DNA from: CABQCM01 sp965145485
GTDB taxonomy: Bacteria; Bacillota; Clostridia; Oscillospirales; Acutalibacteraceae
Direction of reading: 5' to 3'
Assembly (NCBI GenBank): GCA_965145485.1
Contig: CBCTCU010000007.1
Location: forward strand, 1 to 64,000
DNA: 64,000 bases
Numbering within the stretch: the stretch's first letter is position 1; the number at the start of each line of letters is the position of its first letter. The notes beneath the pieces are model-generated. The model ran no database searches. It had not been told where the DNA came from and saw only the letters and a program-made list of their open reading frames with translations. The translations under genes and the position numbers were made by a program. Positions 44,916-53,784 of the stretch are shown here, piece by piece.

Positions 44916-45124
44916 CGCTGCCGGCTTGCACGAATTGGGTTTCCCCGGGTGTCTGCACCGGTACGCCCAGGCCATAACCGGAACCGCCAAAATCCTTGCT
45001 TTTTGGGCGTGCGGTAGACGTTCGATGAAACCTGGCCGCGGGGGCAGCATTCCGCCGTGTCCTACTGCGGTATAACCAGACAGCATGGGGCATATTATAA
45101 GACGGCAACAAGGAGATGCATGCA

Positions 45125-45913
45125 ATGGATTCAAGCTGTCGCGTCATCACGTTCAATATCCGGCGCAGCGCATGCGACGACGGTGACAACCGATGGGAGG
45201 CGCGAGCGCCGCATGTCATTCAATGGCTGGGTCAGCAGCAGGCGCACATCCTCTGTTTTCAGGAGTTGATGCCGGATGCCGCGCAGCTTCTCCAGCAGCA
45301 CCTGCCAGGCTACGAGTGGGCTGGCTGCGGCCGGAGCGCCGAGCTGGGGGACGAGCACTGCCGCATCGCCTGGCGCAGTGATAGCCATGTCGCCACAGGT
45401 TGGGAGACCTTCTGGCTCAGCGATACCCCCACCCTTCCCGGCAGCAAATTTTCCAAGGGATGCACGGTCTGGCCGCGTACCTGTACGGTTGTTGCGCTAT
45501 ATCAACGTTCGAGCGGCCGGCGGTTTCGGGTATACAATACCCATCTGGATCACGCCTGCGAATACTCCAAACAGGAAGGGGTACGGGTCCTTTTTCAGCG
45601 CATTGCCAGGGATCATCGGGAGGAGCCTCTCCCCTTTTTGCTGATGGGCGACTTCAACGCTACGCCCGATTCGGCCGTCGTCCGGCAGATTTTCGATTCC
45701 GCTCCGGCGCCTTTATCCGATTTTTCCGACTTACGCGGAGCGTCCTGTGAAATCACCTATCACGGTTACGGGCTGGACGCCCCCTGCAAAATCGACTATC
45801 TGCTCGCTACCTCGGAATGGGGGCTTCAGCAGCGGCATCTGGGCACATATCAGTGCCAGAGGGTATATTTGTCCGACCACTATCCCGTGATAGCCGATTT
45901 ATACTGGAAATAA
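45125..45913 (+). CDS. Endonuclease/exonuclease/phosphatase family protein
   Basis: A 262-residue metal-dependent hydrolase of the DNase I-like superfamily. Active-site blocks: ITFNIR near the N-terminus, FQEL (Glu), YNTHLDH, MGDFNATP, and C-terminal SDHYPVIADL. Substrates in this family range from DNA to phospholipids and sugar phosphates, so function is open. There is no signal peptide, so a cytoplasmic location is likely. AGGAG is 9 nt before ATG 45125 (the nearer ATG at 45116 abuts it). Confidence 0.88.
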   Translation: MDSSCRVITFNIRRSACDDGDNRWEARAPHVIQWLGQQQAHILCFQELMPDAAQLLQQHLPGYEWAGCGRSAELGDEHCRIAWRSDSHVATGWETFWLSDTPTLPGSKFSKGCTVWPRTCTVVALYQRSSGRRFRVYNTHLDHACEYSKQEGVRVLFQRIARDHREEPLPFLLMGDFNATPDSAVVRQIFDSAPAPLSDFSDLRGASCEITYHGYGLDAPCKIDYLLATSEWGLQQRHLGTYQCQRVYLSDHYPVIADLYWK

Positions 45914-46101
45914 CGCATCGTCCGCCGCTGAAGCAGTGCAATCACGGCCATGAGCTGGCTGAAGGAAGCTTCGCCTTATTGCCGCTGCCTGAAATTTTGG
46001 TTTTTGTGTCTATCGCAATGATATTTTTAATTCGATAAAAGCAGTTTTTATCTGTATGCTTGCCATCGATTCCTTTGGAGTTACTCTTCTAAATAAGCAT
46101 T

Positions 46102-46138
46102 ATCGCCGTGAACCAGTCACTTCTGGATTCACGGCGAT
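46102..46138 (-). terminator. Hairpin after lipoprotein gene 1
   Basis: ATCGCCGTGAA (46102-46112) pairs perfectly with TTCACGGCGAT (46128-46138), with an inner CCAG/CTGG extension. Poor T-run on the minus strand. It lies 8 bp past the stop. Confidence 0.6.
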
Positions 46139-46146
46139 TTTCAGTA

Positions 46147-46746
46147 TCAAGGCACAAGCATTGCGTCGATGTCCTCTCCTTCTCCCAAATGCTCTTCATG
46201 CTGCTGGGGGACAATTTCAGTAATACCCTCAACATCCGCTTTATTCACTTCCAAAAGGATTCGCCACCCAGCCATATCGGCTGTTTGGAAAAAGGGTGAT
46301 ATGGTAGTATAATCAATGATTAACTGCTGCCCCGATCGGGAGAGAAAATTGATTTGGTCTCGCATAGAACCGCTGGGGTGGTTTTGGGACATTAAAATAA
46401 TAGCTTTTTCATGAAAAAATTCATCCTCGTATTTTTGGGTATAGTCAAGGTCTTCTTGACGCTCAACCATATCATTATTCAATTTTTCCTGTTGAAAGCA
46501 TTCTTGGAGCTGCTCATTACTATGGATGACCTGGGCAGAAAAATCCGTATCCTGCGCTTCCCCGTAGCGATATCCTATATTTACATATTCCCCCACAGTG
46601 AAAGGGATATGCGGCTGCTCGGATTGCACCGCGTTTTCACTACTGCATCCTGCCACCGTGCATATTCCAATGATCGCCAAAACAGCAGCAAATAAACAGT
46701 TGAAATTAGAGAAACCATGGTGGTGGCGATATCGGCTTAGATTCAT
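46147..46746 (-). CDS. Lipoprotein 1 of a three-gene paralogous family
   Basis: A 199-residue exported lipoprotein: basic head, hydrophobic core and lipobox VAGC (cysteine about residue 34). The globular part (about 55-195) shares a signature with its two neighbours: a segment like EFFHEKAIILMSQ, then QQLIIDYTTI, RILLEVNKADV and IVPQQHE near the end. Similar short proteins occur in Firmicutes and are usually unannotated; some resemble PrcB-type domains, but I could not settle this. This member lacks the long Ser/Thr linker of the other two. It has its own promoter with a conserved upstream box. Confidence 0.8.
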   Translation of the reverse strand: MNLSRYRHHHGFSNFNCLFAAVLAIIGICTVAGCSSENAVQSEQPHIPFTVGEYVNIGYRYGEAQDTDFSAQVIHSNEQLQECFQQEKLNNDMVERQEDLDYTQKYEDEFFHEKAIILMSQNHPSGSMRDQINFLSRSGQQLIIDYTTISPFFQTADMAGWRILLEVNKADVEGITEIVPQQHEEHLGEGEDIDAMLVP

Positions 46747-46830
46747 TTTTCTACACCCTCTCTTTGGAAATGGCAAATGCCAACGATAGGATATTAACGT
46801 AAAACCTACTAGGGTATCAGATGGTTATTT

Positions 46831-46888
46831 ATTATATTTCCGGTTTTTTGTCTTGTCAACCAGGAAACCAGGTTAAATTTTTGTAATC
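46831..46888 (-). promoter_or_regulatory. Promoter plus 18-bp box, lipoprotein gene 1
   Basis: Minus strand TTGACA (46859-46854), 17-bp spacer, TATAAT (46836-46831). Upstream, at 46871-46888 (plus GGTTAAATTTTTGTAATC), is the box shared by all three lipoprotein genes, 11 bp from the -35. Confidence 0.75.
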
Positions 46889-46911
46889 TATTCAGAATTT
46901 TCGTCTAAAAA

Positions 46912-46947
46912 ATGCTTGGGAAATAAAGAAAACAATTTCCCAAGCAT
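46912..46947 (-). terminator. Terminator after lipoprotein gene 2
   Basis: A perfect 13-bp stem ATGCTTGGGAAAT / ATTTCCCAAGCAT is followed on the minus strand by TTTTTTAGACG. Confidence 0.88.
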
Positions 46948-47008
46948 ATAAACATTGACCACATCGAAAAAATAACACAATACATTACTTATGGCTCAAT
47001 ATCAGAGG

Positions 47009-47794
47009 TCATTCCGATAGCCAATCCATCTTCTCCACATGCTGTTGCAGTACAACATCGCTAACTTCCCCTATGTCCTCTTTGCGTACCTCCACAAGAA
47101 TACGCCAGCTAGCTTCTGCATCCTCACGGATTACCGGTATAATCGTAGTATAGTCAACAATCAACTGTTGATTGGCGCGGGTGACGGCATCAATCCGAGT
47201 TTTATCTGAGGAATGGGAATAGTTGCGAGCGATTACGATTAAAGCTTTCTCTGTAAAAAAAGCTTCGTTGTATTGCCGGGTATAGTCATAATCGTCGGGA
47301 TAGGGTTCATACCATCTCTCTTGCTCGTACACCTCTATAAGCTCTGCCATACTGGTAACTAGTTTCGCAGAAGAATAGTCCGAGCCTCGTCTCTCCTCTT
47401 CACCGATTGGACGATATGCCCCCACAGATTTATATACAGCAGAAAATGGGATAGACGTAGTCGTCTCAGCCGTATCACTCCCTGTATGGGACGGCTCTAC
47501 CAACGAGAAAGTATCGAAGTCCGACGACGAGTTCTCGGAGGCAACTACCGACGCCGTGGACGAGACGGCATCCTCTTCCGACACAGCCTCCTTTCCACTA
47601 GCAACCGAAGGTGCTTCATTCGAAGGCCGCGGCTACGCCTCAGATACAACAGCATCCATTTCAGAAACGTCCGTATTGACACTGGATAATTCAGCCGTCG
47701 GCGCTTCCTGCCTTTGGCAGCCGTTCGCTGCCAGCAGACAAGCCAGCGATATCGCCCCCGCTATGCAACGAAGGATAACACCTGCTTTGTTCAT
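47009..47794 (-). pseudogene. Lipoprotein 2, interrupted by an in-frame TAG
   Basis: Starting at ATG 47794 (AAGGAG, 8-nt spacing) the frame encodes a lipoprotein signal (MNKAGVILRCIAG, lipobox AANGC) and a Ser/Thr-rich linker, then hits TAG at codon 54 (47635-47633). The same frame continues with the linker (PRPSNEAPSVASGKE) and the full family domain to 47009 (AFFTEKALIVIAR, QQLIVDYTTI, RILVEVRKEDI). Total length, 261 codons, matches the paralogue at 48194. One base explains the break, so it is a recent inactivation, a sequencing error or a read-through case. Promoter, Shine-Dalgarno and terminator are intact. A GTG at 47584 could start a truncated, unanchored product. Confidence 0.75.
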
Positions 47795-48036
47795 ACAATC
47801 GGCTCCTTTCTGTAAGGATTGTTTCTGTTCTTATCTTGCTTAATACCATGCTATGGCAAACCAGATTGTGCGAGTCGTGTTACCATCGCGCTTATGCAAT
47901 TGGACGTCGTAGACCCCAGATGGCATATTGTCCCGGTAAATCATCTCTGTCGAGCTCATGTTCAGGCGGGAATCATACTGTAAGCCTGTGGATAAGTTTT
48001 GTCTAACTTCCAATATTATTCCATGATCCTGTGATC

Positions 48037-48093
48037 ATTATATTTCTAGTTTTGTGATGTGTCAACTAGAAACCAGGTTAAATTTTTGTAATC
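48037..48093 (-). promoter_or_regulatory. Promoter plus 18-bp box, lipoprotein gene 2
   Basis: Minus strand TTGACA (48065-48060), 17-bp spacer, TATAAT (48042-48037). The box lies at 48076-48093 (plus GGTTAAATTTTTGTAATC, identical to that of gene 1), 10 bp from the -35. A leader of roughly 235 bp separates it from the ATG. Confidence 0.75.
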
Positions 48094-48125
48094 TTTTAGA
48101 TATTACAACCAAATCATTCTCCACG

Positions 48126-48169
48126 AAAAAAGCCCGGGAATCCATACGATCCGATTCCCGGGCTTTTTT
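48126..48169 (-). terminator. Bidirectional terminator after lipoprotein gene 3
   Basis: A perfect 16-bp stem AAAAAAGCCCGGGAAT / ATTCCCGGGCTTTTTT works in both directions. Confidence 0.9.
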
Positions 48170-48193
48170 CGTATCAGCTGATAAGCGTGTTTT

Positions 48194-48925
48194 TCACTCT
48201 CCTAGCTGCGCTTCATGCTGCTGAGGAACAATGTCCACAACCCCATCGACATCGGATTTGTTGACTTGCAACAATTTATAGCACATTGCCGTAGCTCCAT
48301 CTGCAAATACAGCTTTTTCAATGGTATAATCAATGATTAATTGATCGTGGTTTCGGATGAGGGAATTCACTCGAATTTGATCGGATATGCTAGGCAAATA
48401 TTTTGAAAAATACACAACAGCATACGTTTCAAAAAATGCTTCGGTATGGCTTGTAGAAAAGCCGGGACATTCTTCCCGAAATCCTTCCTCGTGATACAAC
48501 GATTCCAGCTCTTCCACGCTACGGACAATCTGCGCATAAAAGGATCGATTTGGATTGGGATTCGTATTGATTAGGAAGCGATCAGTCGGACACTCTCCCA
48601 CCCAAAAAGGCACGACCGATTCGGCTGTGCTTGCGTTTGACTGCGGCGGTTTATTCGGTGAGGTGACTGGTGAACGATCCTCTTCTTGCCCGGAAGCTTC
48701 CGATGCCGCCGATGCTGTAGCACTCGATGGAATTGTTGTTGTGCTAGACAGCGTCGATGCATCCCCTGAGGTTAAAACGGATACGGATGATACATTTTGT
48801 ACTTCTTCGTTGTCAGGATGAGACGTTTGGCTACCATGCCTGCCTTGGCAACCACTCATCGCCAACAAACAAGCCATAGATAACAGAATGGCCATCCAAC
48901 GCATGATTTTTACAGAAACATTCAT
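48194..48925 (-). CDS. Lipoprotein 3 of the paralogous family
   Basis: A 243-residue lipoprotein. Signal with lipobox AMSGC (cysteine about residue 26), then a Ser/Thr/Ala-rich linker (about 30-105) that likely spans the wall, then the family domain: AFFETYAVVYFSK, DQLIIDYTIE, LLQVNKSDVDG and IVPQQHEAQLGE at the end. ATG 48925 follows AAAGGAG at 8 nt. Neighbours 1 and 2 are tandem copies; the shared promoter box suggests joint control. Function not known; a surface-exposed, extracytoplasmic location is the only safe statement. Confidence 0.8.
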   Translation of the reverse strand: MNVSVKIMRWMAILLSMACLLAMSGCQGRHGSQTSHPDNEEVQNVSSVSVLTSGDASTLSSTTTIPSSATASAASEASGQEEDRSPVTSPNKPPQSNASTAESVVPFWVGECPTDRFLINTNPNPNRSFYAQIVRSVEELESLYHEEGFREECPGFSTSHTEAFFETYAVVYFSKYLPSISDQIRVNSLIRNHDQLIIDYTIEKAVFADGATAMCYKLLQVNKSDVDGVVDIVPQQHEAQLGE

Positions 48926-49118
48926 ATGAGCAACTCCTTTCCAATGAATTGCTATAAATAGGCACACTCCAAAAATGCCTGTGATATTGCCCGCCTGTTT
49001 CGCCCCCCTCCGCGCTAGATATCTGGATAGAATCGTGCGCTTTTTGAAAACCGGGGTAAAACGGAATGATATCTTGCATATGCAAATTAGATAAAATCTT
49101 CAAACTGTTGTTTCCTTC

Positions 49119-49175
49119 ATTCTAGCCGCTGCATTATGAAAAGTCAACCATATAAATGGTTAAACTTTTGTAACC
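49119..49175 (-). promoter_or_regulatory. Promoter plus 18-bp box, lipoprotein gene 3
   Basis: Minus strand TTGACT (49147-49142), 17-bp spacer, TAGAAT (49124-49119). The box at 49158-49175 (plus GGTTAAACTTTTGTAACC) is an inverted GGTTA/TAACC version of that seen at the other two genes, 10 bp from the -35. The leader to the ATG is about 190 bp. Confidence 0.7.
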
Positions 49176-49235
49176 TTTATTGTTAATGCCCAAAGCATTC
49201 TTACTACACCAAAAACAGAATCGCTAAAACAGAAG

Positions 49236-49270
49236 ACCCTCCGGAATACGCGTCGCATTCCGGAGGGGGT
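49236..49270 (-). terminator. Terminator after mazF
   Basis: ACCCTCCGGAAT pairs with ATTCCGGAGGGGGT, 20 bp past the mazF stop; the minus-strand T-run is broken (TCTTCTGTTTT). Confidence 0.65.
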
Positions 49271-49289
49271 TTGTGCCGCTCATGGAGCC

Positions 49290-49688
49290 TTATGTAGCCC
49301 CATGAGAGCCATGATTTCTTGGGCCGGATGGGCCGTTGGCCGTTGAGCCCAACCCAAAACTGACCGAAAGGGCCTGGTCGATCTGCGCCATATACTGGTT
49401 GTCAAGCGCGCCCATTTTTTCCTTGAGGCGCTTTTTGTCAATGGTGCGCACCTGCTCAAGCAGCACGATGGAATCTTTGGCAAGGCCCGAGCCGACCGCG
49501 TCGACCTGGATGTGGGTAGGCAGCTTGGTTTTATCGCTCTGGCTGGTGATGGCGGCGGCGATGACCGTCGGGCTGAAACGGTTGCCCACGTCGTTTTGGA
49601 CGATCAGCACCGGACGGATTCCTCCCTGTTCCGAGCCCACCACCGGGCTGAGGTCGGCATAATAAATGTCTCCCCGTCGGATGGACAT
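49290..49688 (-). CDS. mazF: MazF/PemK-type mRNA interferase
   Basis: A 132-residue toxin of the MazF/NdoA family that cuts mRNA at short sequences. RRGDIYYADLSPVVGSEQGG, RPVLIVQNDVGN (catalytic Arg region) and VIAAAITSQ (catalytic Thr/Ser region) are intact, as is GLAKDSIVLLEQVRTIDKKRL. It has about 20 extra Gly/Ser/His-rich residues at the C-terminus. ATG 49688 is preceded by GTGGAGAAT. In Bacillus the antitoxin gene (ndoAI) and alr lie just ahead; here no antitoxin-like frame is visible in the 600 bp upstream, and alr is 10 kb away. Confidence 0.93.
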   Translation of the reverse strand: MSIRRGDIYYADLSPVVGSEQGGIRPVLIVQNDVGNRFSPTVIAAAITSQSDKTKLPTHIQVDAVGSGLAKDSIVLLEQVRTIDKKRLKEKMGALDNQYMAQIDQALSVSFGLGSTANGPSGPRNHGSHGAT

Positions 49689-50294
49689 ATTCTCCACACT
49701 CCAATTAGATTGTCAGGCGCGAGGCTGGATTCCTCCGCCCTGCAAATTTATTGTTGCCCGCCCAGCATTTTCTTATACCGACCGTGTGGGAAAATCGGAA
49801 AAATCCTGGACAAACAATGCTCTCTACTCCATTGTATACCACACCCCTCTGATTGGTGCGTACAAGCCCGTGCGAGGTACTAACTGTTTTTTGTCTCATT
49901 GATTCCCGCGAACACAATACCGCCGACCATTTCGCTGTCTTCTCTACGGTACCCACGAGCACGGTGATAAAATAAAATCAAGCGTCCGCCTTATTGGGAC
50001 GCATGATTTCATTTGTCAACTTTGCCCCTCAAATTAACCGGGGAAAAGCAAAAAGTAGCGGACAGGTTTTCATAGTAAGAATATAGGAAGCGCTAAGAAA
50101 TATCGAATACTACCACCATGGAACGTAATCATTCCCTTTCGCTATTCCATGAGCGAGATCGCAATAAATTCTTTCAGAGAACGCAACCTACTTTGCTCCT
50201 TAATATAAAAGCAGCCCCAACTGCCATCATAACGCTGCATACCAAGTTGACTTACTCATTTGCCGTTTCACTTCACCGTCTGAAATAAAATTAG
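49689..50294. other. 606-bp gap upstream of mazF
   Basis: No coding frame of the ribbon-helix-helix or AbrB type (usual MazF antitoxins) is seen on either strand. The minus strand has TGGTATACAAT at about 49840, a possible extended -10 for mazF without a good -35. AT-rich and otherwise featureless. Confidence 0.45.
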
Positions 50295-51341
50295 TTATTT
50301 GCACAATGCTAATAATATAGGAAAATAAATATCGCAAACTACACTTTCTTCCTTGCGCCAAGACGGTGCAAGCGAAGCATAATTTTTAAAATGTCGTAAC
50401 TGCTCACTTCCAATACATTTCATCCATTCGTCATTCATCATCATATCGCTTAGCGACTGGACGAAATATGGGTTTTCATCATCAAAGACAGGATAGGAAA
50501 CGGATGCAGTGCCAAGATTCCGCATAAACCAAGCGAAATCAATCGGATGATTGTCAAAACTATGAATGTCGATGACCTCTTTTGGTTCATTCCAGTTATG
50601 GTTGAACGGTCCTACAAAATGCCCACAGTTAATATAAATAAAACCGTCTTGATAATCTTTCATCAGCTCTTTGCAATGCTGATACGATTTTTTTACCATA
50701 GCAAGATTATCTGCAGTACGCCAAGAAAGAGTTTTTTCTAAGATTCCGATATGATTTGCGGCAGGAAAAGCGGCTCCTTTTATGTAGTATCGGCATGGCT
50801 TCCCTCGAAATGTAGCCTTCTTCGAAAAGTCGTCCGGTGAGGAGTGAGCCAAAGCTCCTTGAAAAGCAAAAAGAGCATTTGAAATCTGTTCTTGTATCTG
50901 CGGTACAGTTTCATCAGCACCCAATTCCACCAACTGTTCCGCCCAAATTGCACGAAATCCACCACGCCCATGTTCATCCATAGCATTTCCAGATTTGTAG
51001 AAGTGGTCATTCCTATAATCTTGCCAGTTTTCCAGTGAATCTCTGGCTTTCATCAAAAGCGGATTGGTAATCTCTACACCGTTTCTCTTCAACAAATCTA
51101 CGGTAGAATCAAACCCATCGAAATAAACACCGTGAAGCACCGAGCCGAAAAAGCCTGTCTCCTTTTGACATGCAAAAGCCTTTTTCACCTTTGGCAAACC
51201 AAGTATTTTGTCCTGCAGTTGCAGCATTTCCGCTGATTGAACCGATTCACCTAATATTTCTTTTTTGATACGGTATAAGATATTGGGGGGTGCGTTTTCC
51301 AAAAGAAAATCGATTCGATTTTGAAACCTTCTGTAATCCAT
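50295..51341 (-). CDS. Unrecognised 348-residue protein, possibly a helical toroid
   Basis: MDYRRFQNRIDFLLENAPPN, then LYRIKKEILGE, and repeated helix-rich blocks with Trp/Gly/His-containing turns (FFGSVLHGVYFDGFDSTVDL, GRGGFRAIWAEQL, SYPVFDDENPYFVQSL). No signal peptide, membrane span or catalytic motif. Repeated G-W/H-rich turns between helices hint at an alpha/alpha-toroid as in prenyltransferase/cyclase-like proteins; this is a guess. GGAGG lies 5 nt before ATG 51341. The gene is clearly more AT-rich than flanking ligA, stands alone with gaps on both sides, and so may be acquired. Confidence 0.7.
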   Translation of the reverse strand: MDYRRFQNRIDFLLENAPPNILYRIKKEILGESVQSAEMLQLQDKILGLPKVKKAFACQKETGFFGSVLHGVYFDGFDSTVDLLKRNGVEITNPLLMKARDSLENWQDYRNDHFYKSGNAMDEHGRGGFRAIWAEQLVELGADETVPQIQEQISNALFAFQGALAHSSPDDFSKKATFRGKPCRYYIKGAAFPAANHIGILEKTLSWRTADNLAMVKKSYQHCKELMKDYQDGFIYINCGHFVGPFNHNWNEPKEVIDIHSFDNHPIDFAWFMRNLGTASVSYPVFDDENPYFVQSLSDMMMNDEWMKCIGSEQLRHFKNYASLAPSWRKEESVVCDIYFPILLALCK

Positions 51342-51528
51342 TGATTCCTCCACAACGCTCCAACATGGTATCGATCCACAGTTCGCTTGCAGGTAATCAG
51401 AGGCGGTGCAATCCTACTTTATCCATTGCGCCATGCACAAATTTTCTAGACATTTCTACGCAACAAGAGATCACAAAGAAGCACAATTCTTTCAATAAGC
51501 GAAGGGAGGACGATCGATTGCCTATCGA

Positions 51529-53529
51529 TCATTCTGCCTGGCTGTTTTCCCCCGCCATGCGCAACAGCTCAGCCTCGTCGATCACCGGTATCCCCAACGA
51601 CTGGGCCTTGGTCAGCTTGCTGCCGGCCGCCTCCCCTGCGACAACATACGACGTCTTTTTGGAAACGCTGGAGGCCGCCTTCCCCCCCTGGCGCTCAATG
51701 ATGGCAGCCGCCTCATCACGCGTTAAGTTGGGCAGGCTGCCGGTGAGCACAAAGGTCATCCCGGCCAGACGCTGGCCGCCCGACTGCTCATACGCGCGCA
51801 TATTGACACCAGCGGCCTTCAGCGCGTCGATCAGGCTGCGGGTACCGTCGAGCGCAAAGAATTCCACAACGCTTTTGGCCATGATCTCCCCATAGCCGTC
51901 GATGGCGTTGATCTCAGGCAGATTGGCGTTCATAATGGCATCCATACTGCCAAACCGGGACGCGAGCAGCTTGGCCGCCCTCTGCCCGATATGGCGGATG
52001 CCAAGCCCAAACAGCAGCCTCCAAAGATCGTTTTGCCGGGAGCGGTCGATTGCACGGATGAGATTATCGGCCGATTTATCCCCCATGCGTTCGATGGCGG
52101 CCACTTGATCCCGCTCAAGGGAATACAGCTCAGCCTGATTGCGCACCAGACCCAGCTCAACCAATTGTACGAGAATGGCGGGGCCCAAACCGTCGATATC
52201 CATGGCGTCGCGCGAGGCAAAATGGATGAGATTGCGCAGCAGCTGAGCAGGGCATTCCGGGTTGAGGCAGCGCAGCGCCGCCTCATCCTCATGGCGGGCT
52301 ACCGGCGCACCGCAGGAGGGGCAGCGCTCGGGCATGCGGTAGGGCGTGGCGCCCTCTGGATGAGAGACGACCGAAACCACCTCGGGGATGATATCCCCCG
52401 CCTTGCGGACAACAATGGTATCGCCAAGGCAGATGCCCTTCTCTGCAATAAAGTCCGCGTTATGCAGTACGGCGCGGCTGACAGTAGTGCCCGCCAGATG
52501 CACCGGCTCAAACAGCGCGGTGGGGGTCAGCACGCCGGTGCGGCCAACCTTGACCTCGATATCGAGCAGGCGGGTGTTTTTTTCCTCTGGCGGGTATTTG
52601 AAGGCTATGGCCCACTTGGGGAACTTGGAGGTCGATCCCATTTTTTGGCGGAGCGAAAAACGGTCGGCCTTGATTACCGCCCCGTCGATGTCATATTCCA
52701 GACCGCCGCGCATCTGGCCGATGCGCTCCACCTCCGCGATGGCCCCTTCGATCGAATCGCAGCGGGTATAAAAGGGCAACACCGGCAGACCGAGGGAGCG
52801 CAGGTAATCGAGCGATTCAATATGGCCGGTCAGCTCAGGGCCGCCCTCGAGCTGCTGAATGTTAAAAAGGAAAATATCGAGATTCCGGGTGGCGGTCACA
52901 GCCGCGTCTTTTTGCCGCAGGGCGCCCGCCGCGGCGTTGCGTGGGTTTTTGGCCGGTTTTTGATCGTTAAGCTCCTGATACTCCACCAGCTTGATAAAGT
53001 TGGACTTGGACATATAGACCTCGCCGCGCACCTCAAGATAGGCGGGCGCGCCGGCCAGTTTTTTTGGTATAGAACGAATGGTGCGCAGATTGGCGGTAAC
53101 ATCCTCGCCCACCTGGCCGTCCCCCCGGGTGGAGCCACGGACAAACTCACCATCACGAAATTCCAGCGACACCGACAAACCATCGATCTTTGGCTCTACG
53201 CTATAAACGGGGGCGTCGTCCACCTCACATACCCGCCGGTCGTATTCACGCAGCTCGTCGAACGAAAAAGCATCCTGCAAGCTCTCCATCGGCACAGCGT
53301 GGACAACCGGTGCAAAGCTGGAGGAGGCGTGACCGCCTACCCGCTCGGTGAGCGAATCGGGCGAACGCAGGGCGGGAAACCGATCCTCCAACTCTTCCAG
53401 TTCCCGAAGGAGCTTGTCATACTCATAGTCGGTAATCTCCGGCGCGTCCTCGTCGTAGTATTTTTTGGAGTGATATTCCAGTTGCTCTCTCAACTCATTT
53501 ACCCGCCGCTCGGCTTGGCTCTGATCCAT
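51529..53529 (-). CDS. ligA: NAD-dependent DNA ligase
   Basis: A 666-residue ligase joining nicks in replication and repair. Domain Ia with YYDEDAPEITDYEYDKL, nucleotidyl-Lys114 in KIDG (114-117), OB fold, zinc finger CPSC...CLNPEC, helix-hairpin-helix repeats (about 440-560) and a C-terminal BRCT domain (about 585-660, GMTFVLTGSLPNLTRDEA). AAAGGTG supports ATG 53529; the frame is open much further upstream, but that part is unlike LigA. pcrA, commonly adjacent, is absent. Confidence 0.97.
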   Translation of the reverse strand: MDQSQAERRVNELREQLEYHSKKYYDEDAPEITDYEYDKLLRELEELEDRFPALRSPDSLTERVGGHASSSFAPVVHAVPMESLQDAFSFDELREYDRRVCEVDDAPVYSVEPKIDGLSVSLEFRDGEFVRGSTRGDGQVGEDVTANLRTIRSIPKKLAGAPAYLEVRGEVYMSKSNFIKLVEYQELNDQKPAKNPRNAAAGALRQKDAAVTATRNLDIFLFNIQQLEGGPELTGHIESLDYLRSLGLPVLPFYTRCDSIEGAIAEVERIGQMRGGLEYDIDGAVIKADRFSLRQKMGSTSKFPKWAIAFKYPPEEKNTRLLDIEVKVGRTGVLTPTALFEPVHLAGTTVSRAVLHNADFIAEKGICLGDTIVVRKAGDIIPEVVSVVSHPEGATPYRMPERCPSCGAPVARHEDEAALRCLNPECPAQLLRNLIHFASRDAMDIDGLGPAILVQLVELGLVRNQAELYSLERDQVAAIERMGDKSADNLIRAIDRSRQNDLWRLLFGLGIRHIGQRAAKLLASRFGSMDAIMNANLPEINAIDGYGEIMAKSVVEFFALDGTRSLIDALKAAGVNMRAYEQSGGQRLAGMTFVLTGSLPNLTRDEAAAIIERQGGKAASSVSKKTSYVVAGEAAGSKLTKAQSLGIPVIDEAELLRMAGENSQAE

Positions 53530-53784
53530 TGCAATCGACACCTTTTCCATATATGATATAAATAGGATAACCGCAGTTGAAACAATGATCCGTGGTGCTG
53601 CTTGTTTTCGTATTACGTAGATTCGCCGCCCTAGGGGCCGGCGGGGGTGTATACACCGCATATCCAAAACGGTCGCAGTCTATCGCCCATGGTCACCAAA
53701 GCGGTCATGAAATCCTTGTAAAATCCCGTATACCAAGTGGATACTATAAACGCGCAGCGCGCATGGCACCGCACACACTCGTAG

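Noticed and set aside
47633..47635. Amber codon recoding (pyrrolysine)
   Set aside because: TAG is used as the normal stop of ftsZ, and no pyl genes are visible.
49705..49962. 85-codon minus-strand frame as the mazF antitoxin
   Set aside because: Sequence has no ribbon-helix-helix or AbrB pattern and overlaps the likely mazF promoter region.
52020..53556. A long plus-strand frame opposite ligA
   Set aside because: Same reason: ligA is complete with Lys114, zinc finger and BRCT.
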